Source of the DNA: Sphingobacterium sp. HMA12
GTDB taxonomy: Bacteria > Bacteroidota > Bacteroidia > Sphingobacteriales > Sphingobacteriaceae
DNA: 64,000 nucleotides
Reading direction: 5' to 3'
NCBI RefSeq assembly: GCF_002933815.1
Contig: NZ_BEYR01000001.1
Span: forward strand, 62,001 to 126,000
The position numbers and the translations under genes are program-made. The notes below the pieces were generated by a model that saw only the letters and a list, made by a program, of their open reading frames with translations, did no database searches and had not been told where the DNA came from. Positions 9,357 through 18,487 of the stretch are shown here, piece by piece. The stretch's first letter is position 1. Each line of letters opens with the position of its first letter.

Positions 9357-9411
9357 ATCCGAACTAGGTCCGGATGAGGTCCCTATTAAGTCCGAATAAA
9401 GTCCCTGTTAA
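9357..9411. repeat. Degenerate 11-bp tandem repeat, five units
   Basis: The five successive 11-mers starting at 9357, 9368, 9379, 9390 and 9401 share the pattern (g/a)tcc at positions 1-4 and end A-rich, for example GTCCGAATAAA and GTCCCTGTTAA. An 11-bp period cannot be coding. A longer array with the same unit style lies at 33328-33492, where GTCCGAAGAAA occurs. Confidence 0.6.
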
Positions 9412-9506
9412 GTGAAGACTTGTTTTGAAGCTAGGTGCTGTCAGCTTTATTGATTGACAGGGGAAGTTTAGATCGTAAATGATTGAAAAAAGTAGGCGGC
9501 TACCTC

Positions 9507-9544
9507 AAAGAAAAGTCCCGACCTTAAGATCGAGACCTTTCTTT
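9507..9544 (-). terminator. Probable terminator of speA
   Basis: AAAGAAAAGTCCCGA (9507-9521) and TCGAGACCTTTCTTT (9530-9544) pair with two mismatches. It lies 77 bp beyond the speA stop on the minus strand, with an A-run at 9485-9490 on the plus strand. Confidence 0.5.
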
Positions 9545-9620
9545 GTATGATTAATTAGCATATCTTCCTTCTAAAAAGATATGTTAAAATTTATAAAGTC
9601 ATTTTTTTAGTTGGAATATC

Positions 9621-11012
9621 TTATTGATAACCCAATAGCTTCATGACCTGTTTGGAATTTTGTTCCTCTCCAAATACTTCGTAATTGAAAGTTTCATCTC
9701 TGTTTCTCCTTACCAATACATGTTTGGGCGAAGGGAGCAGACAATGATGAATACCACCGTATCCACTCAATACATCTTGATAAGCTCCGGTATGGAAGAA
9801 TCCTAGATATTGTACTTTACGTGTTTTAGGCATAAAAACAGAGTTCATGTGTGCTTCCTGATTGTAGTAATCTTGGCCATCACAGGTGATTCCGCCTAAA
9901 TTTACACGTTCGTACTCTGAGTCCCAATTGTTGATTGGTAATAGAATGTATTTTTGGTTTAAAGCCCAAACGTCCGGTAAGTTGGTGATGAAAGATCCGT
10001 CAATCATAAACCAGCGTTCCCGATCATTTTGCTGTTTACGTCCGAGTACTTTATAAAGTATACCTGATGCTTCAGCAACTGTATATTTGCCAAATTCTGT
10101 AATGATATCTGGTTCCATCACTTCATGATGTGCACAGATCTGTTTGATCCGATTGACAATTTCGTTGACCATGTATTCATAATCAAAGTCATGTACTAAT
10201 GAATCTTTGAAAGGCATGCCGCCACCGATATCCAGTGTGTCTAAATCAGGATTTATCTTTTTGAATTTACAATAGAGGGTCACATATTTCTCCAGCTCAT
10301 TCCAGTAATATGGTGTGTCCGATATTCCAGAATTGATGAAAAAGTGAAGTAGCTTTACTTTGAAGTTGGGATTGTCCACAATCTTATTGTTGTAGAAGTC
10401 GATCACATCTTCTTGGCGAATCCCTAATCTCGACGTGTAAAACTGAGAATCGGGTTGCTCTTCTGAAGCGACACGGATACCCAAAGCACACGGTTCATCC
10501 AGTTCGATCTCATCATCATAGAGATTGAATTCCTCTTTGTTGTCCAGTACAGGAATAATGTTGGTATATCCATCATGGATCATATCGACAATATACTGCT
10601 TGTACTGATAGGTTTTGAATCCATTACAGATGACTGTAATGTCTTTTGTTACGGTACCTTGTCTTTCCAATGAATCAATCATCGGCATGTCAAATGCAGA
10701 TGAAGTTTCAAGGTGGATGTCATTTTTCAAGGCTTCTTCTACGATATGCTTGAAATGGGAAGATTTGGTGCAATAACAGTATTTGTAAGATCCGCGATAG
10801 TTATGTTTCAGAATGGCGGTCTGAAAAAGGATTTTCGCTTGCTGAATTTTTTTGCTGACGATAGGCAAATAGGTAAAACGTAACGGCGTACCGTACGTTT
10901 CTATCATTTCCATTAAATTCAAATCGTGAAAATACAATTCGTCGTCGATGATTTCGAATCCGTCTTGCGGAAAACCAACACTTAAGTCAAGAAATTCCTG
11001 ATAGCTCTGCAT
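9621..11012 (-). CDS. speA: Arginine decarboxylase, short Bacteroidota type
   Basis: A 463-residue PLP-dependent fold-III decarboxylase, shorter than the roughly 630-residue E. coli SpeA, as is normal in this phylum. YKYCYCTKSSHF (about 76-87) should hold the PLP lysine; LDIGGGMPFKDS and ITEFGKYTVAEASG are the glycine-rich and substrate loops of the ornithine/arginine decarboxylase superfamily. It converts arginine to agmatine for polyamine synthesis. It is divergent from argS, with back-to-back promoter boxes, so two arginine-consuming genes share one control region. Diaminopimelate or ornithine decarboxylase is possible but less likely. Confidence 0.85.
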   Translation of the reverse strand: MQSYQEFLDLSVGFPQDGFEIIDDELYFHDLNLMEMIETYGTPLRFTYLPIVSKKIQQAKILFQTAILKHNYRGSYKYCYCTKSSHFKHIVEEALKNDIHLETSSAFDMPMIDSLERQGTVTKDITVICNGFKTYQYKQYIVDMIHDGYTNIIPVLDNKEEFNLYDDEIELDEPCALGIRVASEEQPDSQFYTSRLGIRQEDVIDFYNNKIVDNPNFKVKLLHFFINSGISDTPYYWNELEKYVTLYCKFKKINPDLDTLDIGGGMPFKDSLVHDFDYEYMVNEIVNRIKQICAHHEVMEPDIITEFGKYTVAEASGILYKVLGRKQQNDRERWFMIDGSFITNLPDVWALNQKYILLPINNWDSEYERVNLGGITCDGQDYYNQEAHMNSVFMPKTRKVQYLGFFHTGAYQDVLSGYGGIHHCLLPSPKHVLVRRNRDETFNYEVFGEEQNSKQVMKLLGYQ

Positions 11013-11019
11013 TTTTTAT

Positions 11020-11027
11020 TATTTTTG
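11020..11027 (+). promoter_or_regulatory. -7 box of argS promoter (TATTTTTG)
   Basis: TATTTTTG fits the Bacteroidota -7 consensus TAnnTTTG. It directly abuts the oppositely oriented box for speA. The -33 element would fall inside the first codons of speA and is weak. Confidence 0.4.
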
Positions 11028-11035
11028 CAAAGATA
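11028..11035 (-). promoter_or_regulatory. -7 box of speA promoter (TATCTTTG on the minus strand)
   Basis: The plus strand reads CAAAGATA, that is TATCTTTG leftwards, matching TAnnTTTG 16 bp above the speA start codon. It abuts the argS box, so both polymerases could not occupy the region at once. Confidence 0.45.
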
Positions 11036-11120
11036 TACTTTAATGGTGAATACCTAAATAAGGAATGTTATTTATTTCCAGTTCACTATCAGGAAGTTGT
11101 AAAATTTACAAAATCACTAA

Positions 11121-12905
11121 ATGGCAAATTCTATTCAAAGGCGACTTGTTGAAGTCACTGTACAGGCTGTTAAAGCACTTTACAATGCAGATATTTTAGA
11201 ACATCAGATAGCTTTACAAGCGACCCGAAAGGAGTTTGAAGGGCAGATTACGATCGTAACTTTTCCAGTAACGCGCTTCTCAAAATCGTCTCCGGAGCAG
11301 ACCGGTGCAGCGATCGGTACCTATTTACAGCAGCATATTCCTGAAATCTCAGACTTCAACGTGATAAAAGGCTTTTTGAATATTGTGCTTTCCGATGACT
11401 ATTGGGTTTCCTTGTTGAACGAAACGGTTGTGGCCCAGGATTTTGGTGTCTTCCCTGCCAATGGAAAGAAACTAATGGTCGAATATTCTTCACCAAATAC
11501 AAATAAGCCATTGCATTTGGGGCATATCCGAAATAACTTATTAGGGTATTCTGTTGCTGAAATACTGAAAGCTTACGGTTACGAAGTCATCAAAGCAAAT
11601 TTAGTGAATGATCGCGGTATACATATTTGTAAATCCATGTTGGCCTGGCAGAAATTCGGTGCGGGAGAGACGCCTGAATCTACAGGAATGAAAGGCGATC
11701 ACCTTGTTGGGAAATATTATGTAGTCTTCGATAAAGAGTATAAGAAAGAAATTGAAGCACTGAAAGCAGCTGGGCAGTCAGAAGATGAAGCAAAAAAGAA
11801 TGCTCCCCTGATGAAAGCAGCTCAGTCTATGCTTCAAAAATGGGAGGCAGGAGACGAAGAGGTAATCACGCTTTGGAAAACCATGAACAGTTGGGTCTAC
11901 GCCGGTTTTGAAAAAACCTATAAACAATTGGGGGTAGACTTTGATAAATATTATTATGAATCCGACACCTATCTTTTGGGTAAAGATATTATTCAGGAGG
12001 GACTAGACAAAGGCGTTTTCTTTAAGAAAGAGGATAATTCGGTCTGGATAGATCTGACTGACGAAGGATTAGACCAAAAATTGGTTCTCCGTGGAGATGG
12101 TACTTCAGTTTATATTACGCAGGATTTAGGTACTGCACAACTTAAATATGACGAATTCAAAATGAGTGAATCTATTTATGTTGTTGGTAACGAACAGGAT
12201 TACCATTTCAAGGTATTGTTTTTGATCCTGAAAAAACTGGGTAAGTCATGGGCAGAAGGTTTGTTCCACTTATCCTATGGTATGGTTGATCTGCCTTCCG
12301 GCAAAATGAAATCACGTGAAGGAACGGTTGTGGATGCTGATGATTTAATGGCTGAAATGCTAAAAACAGCGCAGGAACGAACAGAAGAACTAGGGAAAAC
12401 CGAAGGTTTGGCTGAGGATGCCAAAGCAACCTTATATAACACGATTGGAATGGGCGCTTTGAAATACTTTTTATTAAAAGTAGATCCGAAGAAACGCTTA
12501 TTGTTTGATCCAAATGAATCGGTTGATTTTCAAGGGAATACCGGGCCGTTTATACAGTATACGTATGCTCGTATAAAATCTGTTTTGAGTAAAGCTAATT
12601 TTGATGACAGCAGTCCTGTATCTGTTCTCACATCTATTTCATCTTACGAACGTGACCTGATTCAGCAGCTGGGCGCATTTCCTGAAACTATTGAAGCATC
12701 GGCACAAGAATTTAGTCCGGCGCAGTTAGCGAATTACATTTACGAGGTTGCCAAGTTATATAATAAATTTTATCACGAGGAAAGTATATTAAAGGCTGAA
12801 GCCACGGATGTAAAGAATTTTAGATTACATCTATCCGCGGCGGCAGCGAAAGTTATCGCCAAAGGAATGGGTTTGTTGGGTATATGTGTACCAGAAAGAA
12901 TGTAA
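11121..12905 (+). CDS. argS: Arginyl-tRNA synthetase
   Basis: A 594-residue class I synthetase. The N-terminal Add-1 domain is followed by the HIGH-type motif NKPLHLGHIRNNLLG (about 129-143) and a KMSKS variant GKMKSREGT; the C-terminal helical anticodon-binding domain contains YEVAKLYNKFYHEE, typical of ArgRS. It charges tRNA-Arg with arginine. It is divergent from speA and runs, with a 4-bp gap, into an oxidoreductase gene. Confidence 0.97.
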   Translation: MANSIQRRLVEVTVQAVKALYNADILEHQIALQATRKEFEGQITIVTFPVTRFSKSSPEQTGAAIGTYLQQHIPEISDFNVIKGFLNIVLSDDYWVSLLNETVVAQDFGVFPANGKKLMVEYSSPNTNKPLHLGHIRNNLLGYSVAEILKAYGYEVIKANLVNDRGIHICKSMLAWQKFGAGETPESTGMKGDHLVGKYYVVFDKEYKKEIEALKAAGQSEDEAKKNAPLMKAAQSMLQKWEAGDEEVITLWKTMNSWVYAGFEKTYKQLGVDFDKYYYESDTYLLGKDIIQEGLDKGVFFKKEDNSVWIDLTDEGLDQKLVLRGDGTSVYITQDLGTAQLKYDEFKMSESIYVVGNEQDYHFKVLFLILKKLGKSWAEGLFHLSYGMVDLPSGKMKSREGTVVDADDLMAEMLKTAQERTEELGKTEGLAEDAKATLYNTIGMGALKYFLLKVDPKKRLLFDPNESVDFQGNTGPFIQYTYARIKSVLSKANFDDSSPVSVLTSISSYERDLIQQLGAFPETIEASAQEFSPAQLANYIYEVAKLYNKFYHEESILKAEATDVKNFRLHLSAAAAKVIAKGMGLLGICVPERM

Positions 12906-12909
12906 GGAT

Positions 12910-13986
12910 ATGAGAAAGATTCGTGTTGGCCTTATAGGCTTTGGTATTTCTGGACAGGTTTTTCATGCTCCTGTCATGCGTTCGATTGCGGTATTGGACC
13001 TGGTAAAAGTTACTGCACGCAAAGCTGAACAGCAAGCGTTATTGAAAGAGCGCTTTCCGCAAGCAGAAATCGCTTTGTCTGCTGATGAAATTTTTGCCGA
13101 TGAAACCATCGAACTGGTCGTGATTGCGACGTCTAACGATATGCATTACCCAATGGCTAAACGTGCTTTGGAGGCAGGAAAACATGTTGTTGTTGAAAAA
13201 CCGTTTACAAACACGGTAGAACAAGCCGATGAGTTAATCGCCTTGGCTAAAGAAAAGAACTTGGTGCTTGCTCCTTATCATAATCTGCGATTTACTTCGG
13301 ATTTCCGTACGCTCGTGAAAATCATAAAAGGTGGACGTTTGGGAAGGATTGTAAATCTGGAATCAAGATATGACCGTTTCCGGAATTATTTGCGGCCCAA
13401 TGCATGGCGGGAAGAAGATTTGCCTGGATCGGGTATATTTTACGATTTAGGCCCGCATCTGATCGATCAGGCGCTGCAGTTATTTGGGAGACCGAAGGCC
13501 TTATTCGCGGATCTTGCGGTACAGCGTGACCATGCAAAGACCATTGACAATTTTGAATGTATCCTGTACTACGATAACCTGAGAGTTTCGCTAAAAGGAT
13601 CAATGCTTGCGAAAGAACCGACCTCACGATATCGCCTCTTTGGTATGAACGGTAATTTTGTGAAAAATGGCGTTGACCCCCAAGAAGCATTATTGAGGGA
13701 TGGTAAGTTCCCCGATGAAGATCCAAATTGGGGTGAAGAGGATCCCGGTATTTACGGCAAGCTGAACATCGTTGAAGATGGTAGAGATGTAGAAGAAATC
13801 ATTGTATCGGAGAAAGGATCCTATCCTGATTTTTATCAAAATGTTGCCGATGCGATTTTAGGCAAAGCTACTTTAATTGCTTCGCCCGATCAGGCAAGAG
13901 ATGTAATTCGTATCATCGAACTTGGGTACCAAAGTCAATTGGAACGATGTGTTGTTTCGGTTGAAGATCAATTGATTGCTTATTAA
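12910..13986 (+). CDS. Gfo/Idh/MocA-family NAD(P)-dependent oxidoreductase
   Basis: A 358-residue protein; I choose ATG 12910, 5 bp past the argS stop, because MRKIRVGLIGFGISGQ opens the Rossmann fold directly, although an upstream ATG at 12886 overlaps argS. EKPFTNTVEQADEL carries the EKP motif, and the C-terminal domain has DLGPHLIDQALQLFG, with the D-x3-H pattern of the active site. These enzymes oxidise or reduce sugars, inositols or related polyols; the substrate is unknown. It is co-oriented with argS and the next flavoprotein gene. Confidence 0.88.
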   Translation: MRKIRVGLIGFGISGQVFHAPVMRSIAVLDLVKVTARKAEQQALLKERFPQAEIALSADEIFADETIELVVIATSNDMHYPMAKRALEAGKHVVVEKPFTNTVEQADELIALAKEKNLVLAPYHNLRFTSDFRTLVKIIKGGRLGRIVNLESRYDRFRNYLRPNAWREEDLPGSGIFYDLGPHLIDQALQLFGRPKALFADLAVQRDHAKTIDNFECILYYDNLRVSLKGSMLAKEPTSRYRLFGMNGNFVKNGVDPQEALLRDGKFPDEDPNWGEEDPGIYGKLNIVEDGRDVEEIIVSEKGSYPDFYQNVADAILGKATLIASPDQARDVIRIIELGYQSQLERCVVSVEDQLIAY

Positions 13987-13995
13987 TATACGATT

Positions 13996-15189
13996 GTGAA
14001 GACATACGATGCGATTATCATTGGGGCTGGTGCCTGTGGTTTGATGTGTGCAGCGCAAGCCGGATTGTTGGGGAAGAAAACCTTGCTCTTGGAGCGCAAT
14101 GATAAGGCCGGGGCAAAGATTTTGATTTCAGGTGGCGGACGATGCAATTATACGAATACCGGAACTACAATTGCTAATTTTATCTCGGACAACCCAGATT
14201 TTTTGCACGGGATATTTAAGCAATGGACCGTCGAAGATACCATCGATTTTTTCGAAGGATATGGTATCAGCGGGCAGGAAAAAACTTTAGGGCAACTGTT
14301 TCCCGAAACCAATAAAGCTAAGGATATTGTTGCGGTGTTCCTGAAAATTATGCACGAGACTGAGCAGGATATTGCACTCCATACGCTCGTGAAATCGGTG
14401 GAAAAGAACGCTGATGGATTTACGGTCCATGTAGAAAATCCAAAAGGAGCGCATCAGTATAAAACTAAAAAGTTGGTGATTGCTTCAGGGGGGCTTCCGG
14501 TTCAAAAACTGGGCGCATCTGATTTTGGATTACGTATTGCAAAACAGTTTGGCTTGGAGCTTGTCGCTACGGCTCCTGCATTGGTCCCTTTGACAATCAC
14601 GGGAAAAGATGCAGACTGGTATAGTTCGTTGTCTGGGAATTCCTTGTTCTCCAAAGTATCTGTTGCCGGAATGTCTTTTGAAGAGAATATTCTGTTTACG
14701 CACTGGGGATTAAGTGGTCCGGCAATTCTTCAGATATCAAGTTATTGGCGGCCGGGGCAGGAAATTATCCTTGATCTGCTACCTAATTTTAATTTAGAGA
14801 ATCTTATCAAACAAGAGCGCCAAGTCGGCGGAAAGAGGCTTGTTTCACAACTGCTGAATGACTATTTTAGTCGAAAGCTGGTGGACGCGCTCGGCAAATT
14901 CCTTGCATTGGATATCAAAATAGCATCCTTGAGTAAAGCTGACGCTAAGGTGATTGTCGATACGATCCATCGTTTCAAAGTAAAACCTGCAGGTGATAAA
15001 GGATATGATAAAGCCGAGGTGATGCGTGGTGGTGTTTCTACAGAGGAACTGCGTGGCAAGACATTAGAATCCAAGAAAATACCCGGTCTTTATTTTGGAG
15101 GTGAGACTGTTGATGTTACAGGCTGGCTTGGCGGTTATAATTTCCAATGGGCCTGGGCAAGTGGCTATGTGATTGCGCAAGCTATTTAG
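13996..15189 (+). CDS. HI0933/BaiN-family FAD flavoprotein
   Basis: A 397-residue protein starting with GTG. The N-terminal dinucleotide-binding site IIIGAGACGLMCA is followed by the family block ISGGGRCNYTN, and the C-terminus ends in GGETVDVTGWLGGYNFQWAWASG, which closes over FAD in this family. Related proteins (YhiN, BaiN) are annotated as NAD(P)/FAD oxidoreductases, but the physiological substrate is generally unknown. It lies 9 bp after the Gfo/Idh/MocA gene, probably in the argS transcript. Confidence 0.9.
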   Translation: MKTYDAIIIGAGACGLMCAAQAGLLGKKTLLLERNDKAGAKILISGGGRCNYTNTGTTIANFISDNPDFLHGIFKQWTVEDTIDFFEGYGISGQEKTLGQLFPETNKAKDIVAVFLKIMHETEQDIALHTLVKSVEKNADGFTVHVENPKGAHQYKTKKLVIASGGLPVQKLGASDFGLRIAKQFGLELVATAPALVPLTITGKDADWYSSLSGNSLFSKVSVAGMSFEENILFTHWGLSGPAILQISSYWRPGQEIILDLLPNFNLENLIKQERQVGGKRLVSQLLNDYFSRKLVDALGKFLALDIKIASLSKADAKVIVDTIHRFKVKPAGDKGYDKAEVMRGGVSTEELRGKTLESKKIPGLYFGGETVDVTGWLGGYNFQWAWASGYVIAQAI

Positions 15190-15327
15190 TGCCCAAGGTA
15201 AATCTCTGGTTTACTGGGGAAATGTCTTGAAGGTGAGCTGAGGAACAATAAGGAGTTCAATACCGTTAAATCCAGATTTTTACGAAAGATGATTAGAAGC
15301 GTGCTGATTCTGTGCGGTATCAGTTGG

Positions 15328-16353
15328 CTATTCCGACCGATCTAGATATAATTGAGCTGCTGCAGTTAGACGTTGTCTTATCCGACTTTGTAAATTGCGC
15401 GGAGCCAATACTTTAATCGCTTCACCAAAACCTAAAATTTCCCGCTCCAATTCAAAGTTCAGGACGACATCAATGCGGATTAAGACTGATCCGTCCTTCT
15501 TTTTGTCTAAAATCTGCTGGGAGGAGTGTAGCGGTTTGGTTTCCACATAAGGTGTATTTCTCGCGTTGATCTCTAGTATCACACGTTGGCCACGATCTTT
15601 TTGTGTTTTAGTAACGCCTATGGTATCGGAAAAGTATCGTTCAAAATCTATTCCTGTATAGGCGATGTATGAATTTTTACCCATCTCCTCAATCGTATCA
15701 ATTCGGTCCAACGCAAGTGTCATCAAGCCCTCGCTTTTTTTATGATGGCCAATCAGAAACCACCGGTTACGATATTCTTTTAAGAGATAGGGTGAGAAGA
15801 CGAGGTCCTGCCCTTGTGTTGCTTTGAAAGACTGGTAGCTGATGAGAAGTGGTGTTTTTTCACGAATCGCCTGATGGAGGAGGCTAATAAATGATAACCC
15901 CTTCAAAAGATTGTTGCTCTCCATTTGGATAATGGCGGGTTGATTGTCTTTTTTAGTGTGTATACTATCCTCAAGGCGTGCGACGATATCACTCATTTCG
16001 TCGAAGCTTGAAAAGCCACTGACATGTTTTAAGACCTCTACAGCTTCCTTCATTTTTTGCATATCTCCAACAGAAATAGGGGAGTTGCTGATGCTGTATT
16101 TTGGGTCTTCGTAGGTGTAAAATTTGCGATGTGTGACAATTATAGGCGCATTATATCCCAATTTATTGCTTCTCATCAACTGGATATCGCCCTGAATAGT
16201 TCGTTTGCTTATACCGTTTTTGATTCCTTCGAACTCATAAAGTGCATCGGAAACTTTTTCCATTAGGTCTTCTAAAGTCCACTTACGGTGTCTTAGACGC
16301 AGACAGTTGTCTATTGTTTTGTAACGGATAAGTGCGAGTTTATTTAATGCCAT
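15328..16353 (-). CDS. WYL-domain transcriptional regulator
   Basis: A 341-residue protein. The N-terminal 60-80 residues form a DeoR-like winged helix (KRTIQGDIQLMR is the recognition part), and the central TPLLISYQSFKATQGQDL through NRWFLIGHHKK is a WYL sensor domain; a C-terminal WCX-like extension follows (LGFGEAIKVLAP). WYL proteins bind ligands or nucleic acid and control diverse genes, including defence loci, but nothing defence-related is adjacent. It lies divergent from rnpB. Confidence 0.88.
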   Translation of the reverse strand: MALNKLALIRYKTIDNCLRLRHRKWTLEDLMEKVSDALYEFEGIKNGISKRTIQGDIQLMRSNKLGYNAPIIVTHRKFYTYEDPKYSISNSPISVGDMQKMKEAVEVLKHVSGFSSFDEMSDIVARLEDSIHTKKDNQPAIIQMESNNLLKGLSFISLLHQAIREKTPLLISYQSFKATQGQDLVFSPYLLKEYRNRWFLIGHHKKSEGLMTLALDRIDTIEEMGKNSYIAYTGIDFERYFSDTIGVTKTQKDRGQRVILEINARNTPYVETKPLHSSQQILDKKKDGSVLIRIDVVLNFELEREILGFGEAIKVLAPRNLQSRIRQRLTAAAQLYLDRSE

Positions 16354-16475
16354 ATTTTTGCTGATGGAAGTTTAGATGAAAATACAAACTTTATGTTATC
16401 TACGCAAAGGGACTGCGTGATTTTTAATTGTCTTCAACGCTTTAAAGGAGCATCATTGAATTTTTAAGGAAATTC

Positions 16476-16506
16476 GCTGTTTATCCAAGTAAAATAGCTA
16501 CTTTTG
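16476..16506 (+). promoter_or_regulatory. Promoter of rnpB
   Basis: A -7 box TACTTTTG (16499-16506) matching TAnnTTTG, with a weak -33 box GCTG (16476-16479) 19 bp upstream. The expected transcription start falls at the 5' end of the RNase P RNA. Confidence 0.5.
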
Positions 16507-16510
16507 CGCA

Positions 16511-16886
16511 GAAGCAAACTGGTTCTATCGCTGCTCTTTCGGGAGGAGAGGAAAGTCCGGGCAACATAGAGCGACACGCTTCCTAACGGGAAGGATGCTA
16601 TGCAAATAGCAGACAGAAAGTGCCACAGAAAATATACCGCTTTTCGGAGTAAGGGTGAAAACGTAAGGTAAGAGCTTACGGTCTTATATGGTAACATATA
16701 TTACGGTAAACCTCGTGTGTTGAAAGACCAAATAGGTTACGAAATCTGAAGGCTGCTCGTCTTCTTTCAATTTATTGGAATTCGTAATGGGTAGGTTGAT
16801 TGAGTTTGTCAGCGATGGCAAATCTAGATAAATGATAGAAATTCCACTTCGGTGGTCTACAGAACCCGGCTTACAAGGTTTGCTTC
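16511..16886 (+). ncRNA. rnpB: RNase P RNA, bacterial class A
   Basis: The conserved core is plain: GAGGAAAGTCCGGGC (CR I) near 16547, AGAAAGTGCCACAGAAA (16614-16630), AGGGTGAAAACG in the middle, and the 3' AGAACCCGGCTTACA (16861-16875). The ends GAAGCAAAC (16511-16519) and GTTTGCTTC (16878-16886) pair as helix P1. It is the catalytic RNA that matures the 5' ends of tRNAs. A T-rich tail follows. Confidence 0.95.
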
Positions 16887-16954
16887 TTTTTCGCTAATTG
16901 CTAAAAAAACCTTATATTGATTTCCGTAATTGAAAATAGCATAACGCTGAATTT

Positions 16955-18346
16955 ATGAGTACAATTTTAATCATTGACGATGAACGCGCCATCAGAAGTT
17001 CTCTGCGTGATATCTTGGAATATGAAGATTACACGATTTTAGATGTTGACAATGGCCGGGATGGATTAGATATTTTAAAAAAAGAAAAGATCAACTTGGT
17101 GCTATGTGATATCAAGATGAATAACATGGATGGAATGGAAGTGCTGTCTGAAGCACATCAGACCAGTCCAGATATTCCTTTTATTATGATTTCCGGTCAT
17201 GGCACGATTGAAACAGCAGTTGAGGCCGCAAAAAAGGGTGCTTTCGATTTTCTGGAAAAACCATTGGATCTAAACCGGTTGCTGATTACGGTTCGAAATG
17301 CATTGGATAAAAGTTCGCTTGTTACCGAAACCAAGGTATTAAAACGTAAAGTCAGCAGTTCAAAGACAAAGGATATATTGGGTGAATCCGGGGCAATCAA
17401 ACGGATCAAAGAAACAATAGATCGTGTTGCTCCAACGGAGGCCAGAGTATTGATTACCGGAGCAAACGGTTCGGGTAAAGAGCTTGTGGCTCGTTGGCTG
17501 CATGAAAAATCAAATCGTTCACAGGCACCATTGATTGAGGTGAACTGTGCCGCGATTCCTTCGGAATTAATTGAATCTGAATTGTTTGGGCATGAAAAAG
17601 GTTCCTTTACTTCCGCGATTAAACAACGTATAGGTAAGTTTGAACAGGCTAGTGGTGGGACATTGTTTTTGGACGAGATAGGTGATATGAGCCTTTCTGC
17701 TCAGGCTAAGGTATTGCGGGCATTACAGGAGCATAAAATTACCAGAGTGGGAGGAGATAAGGAAATTGATGTTAATGTACGTGTTGTCGCTGCAACCAAC
17801 AAAGATTTGCTAAAAGAAATTGAAGATGGGAATTTTAGAATGGACTTATATCACCGCCTTTCGGTGATTTTAATCCATGTGCCCGCACTGATTGATCGCG
17901 TTGATGACATTCCTTTGCTTTCCACCAACTTTTGTGAAGAAATATGCATGGAGTACGGTATTCCTGTTAAGGAAATAACGAGTGCTGCAATGAAAGAATT
18001 GAGCCATCTTCCTTGGACAGGAAATATTCGTGAATTACGTAATATGATCGAGCGTCTAATTATTTTGAGTGATAAATCCATTACTGATAAAGATGTTGTT
18101 GCATTCGCTAATCCTTCGCGTGAGCCCGTAGGTGGGGTTGCCTATGAAAAGGGGACAGTAAATTATGGTTTGGATATGGATTCGTTTGATTCATTTCAGG
18201 ATTATAAGGATCATGCGGAAAAAGAATTTATAAAATATAAATTAGAAAAGAATAATTGGAATGTGTCCAAGACTGCAGATGACCTCGATATACAACGTAG
18301 CCATCTCTATAGTAAAATTGAGAAATTTGGTCTCAAAAGGGATTAA
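16955..18346 (+). CDS. Orphan sigma-54-type response regulator (NtrC family) with altered GAFTGA loop
   Basis: A 463-residue protein with a receiver domain (1-120, phospho-acceptor Asp in LVLCDIKMNNMDG), an AAA+ domain (Walker A ITGANGSGKE, Walker B GGTLFLDEIGDM) and a C-terminal Fis-type helix-turn-helix (NVSKTADDLDIQRSHLYSKI). The loop that contacts sigma-54 reads GSFTSA, not GAFTGA. Walker A is also unusual (GANGSGKE for GETGTGKE). No histidine kinase gene is adjacent, so its partner is elsewhere. A strong terminator follows at once, so it is a single-gene unit. Confidence 0.92.
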   Translation: MSTILIIDDERAIRSSLRDILEYEDYTILDVDNGRDGLDILKKEKINLVLCDIKMNNMDGMEVLSEAHQTSPDIPFIMISGHGTIETAVEAAKKGAFDFLEKPLDLNRLLITVRNALDKSSLVTETKVLKRKVSSSKTKDILGESGAIKRIKETIDRVAPTEARVLITGANGSGKELVARWLHEKSNRSQAPLIEVNCAAIPSELIESELFGHEKGSFTSAIKQRIGKFEQASGGTLFLDEIGDMSLSAQAKVLRALQEHKITRVGGDKEIDVNVRVVAATNKDLLKEIEDGNFRMDLYHRLSVILIHVPALIDRVDDIPLLSTNFCEEICMEYGIPVKEITSAAMKELSHLPWTGNIRELRNMIERLIILSDKSITDKDVVAFANPSREPVGGVAYEKGTVNYGLDMDSFDSFQDYKDHAEKEFIKYKLEKNNWNVSKTADDLDIQRSHLYSKIEKFGLKRD

Positions 18347-18349
18347 AAT

Positions 18350-18390
18350 AAAATAGGGGCTTCTTTTAGAAGCCCCTATTTTATTTTCTT
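18350..18390 (+). terminator. Intrinsic terminator after response regulator
   Basis: A perfect 15-bp stem AAAATAGGGGCTTCT (18350-18364) with its complement at 18368-18382, 3-nt loop, then a T-rich tract. Confidence 0.9.
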
Positions 18391-18487
18391 TAAAGGTTTA
18401 TGCTTACTTCACAAATTATAGTTAAGCAGCTATATCACCAAAATGATCTTGATAAAGTTTAATAAGAGCTATCAAATCAAGATTTTT

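Noticed and set aside
13322..13726. 134-codon minus-strand frame inside the Gfo/Idh/MocA gene
   Set aside because: Fully inside a strongly supported gene on the opposite strand, low-complexity translation and no neighbours; a shadow frame.
16464..16697. 77-codon minus-strand open frame across the RNase P RNA
   Set aside because: It overlaps the conserved core of rnpB and has no protein-like features; it is a by-product of the RNA gene.
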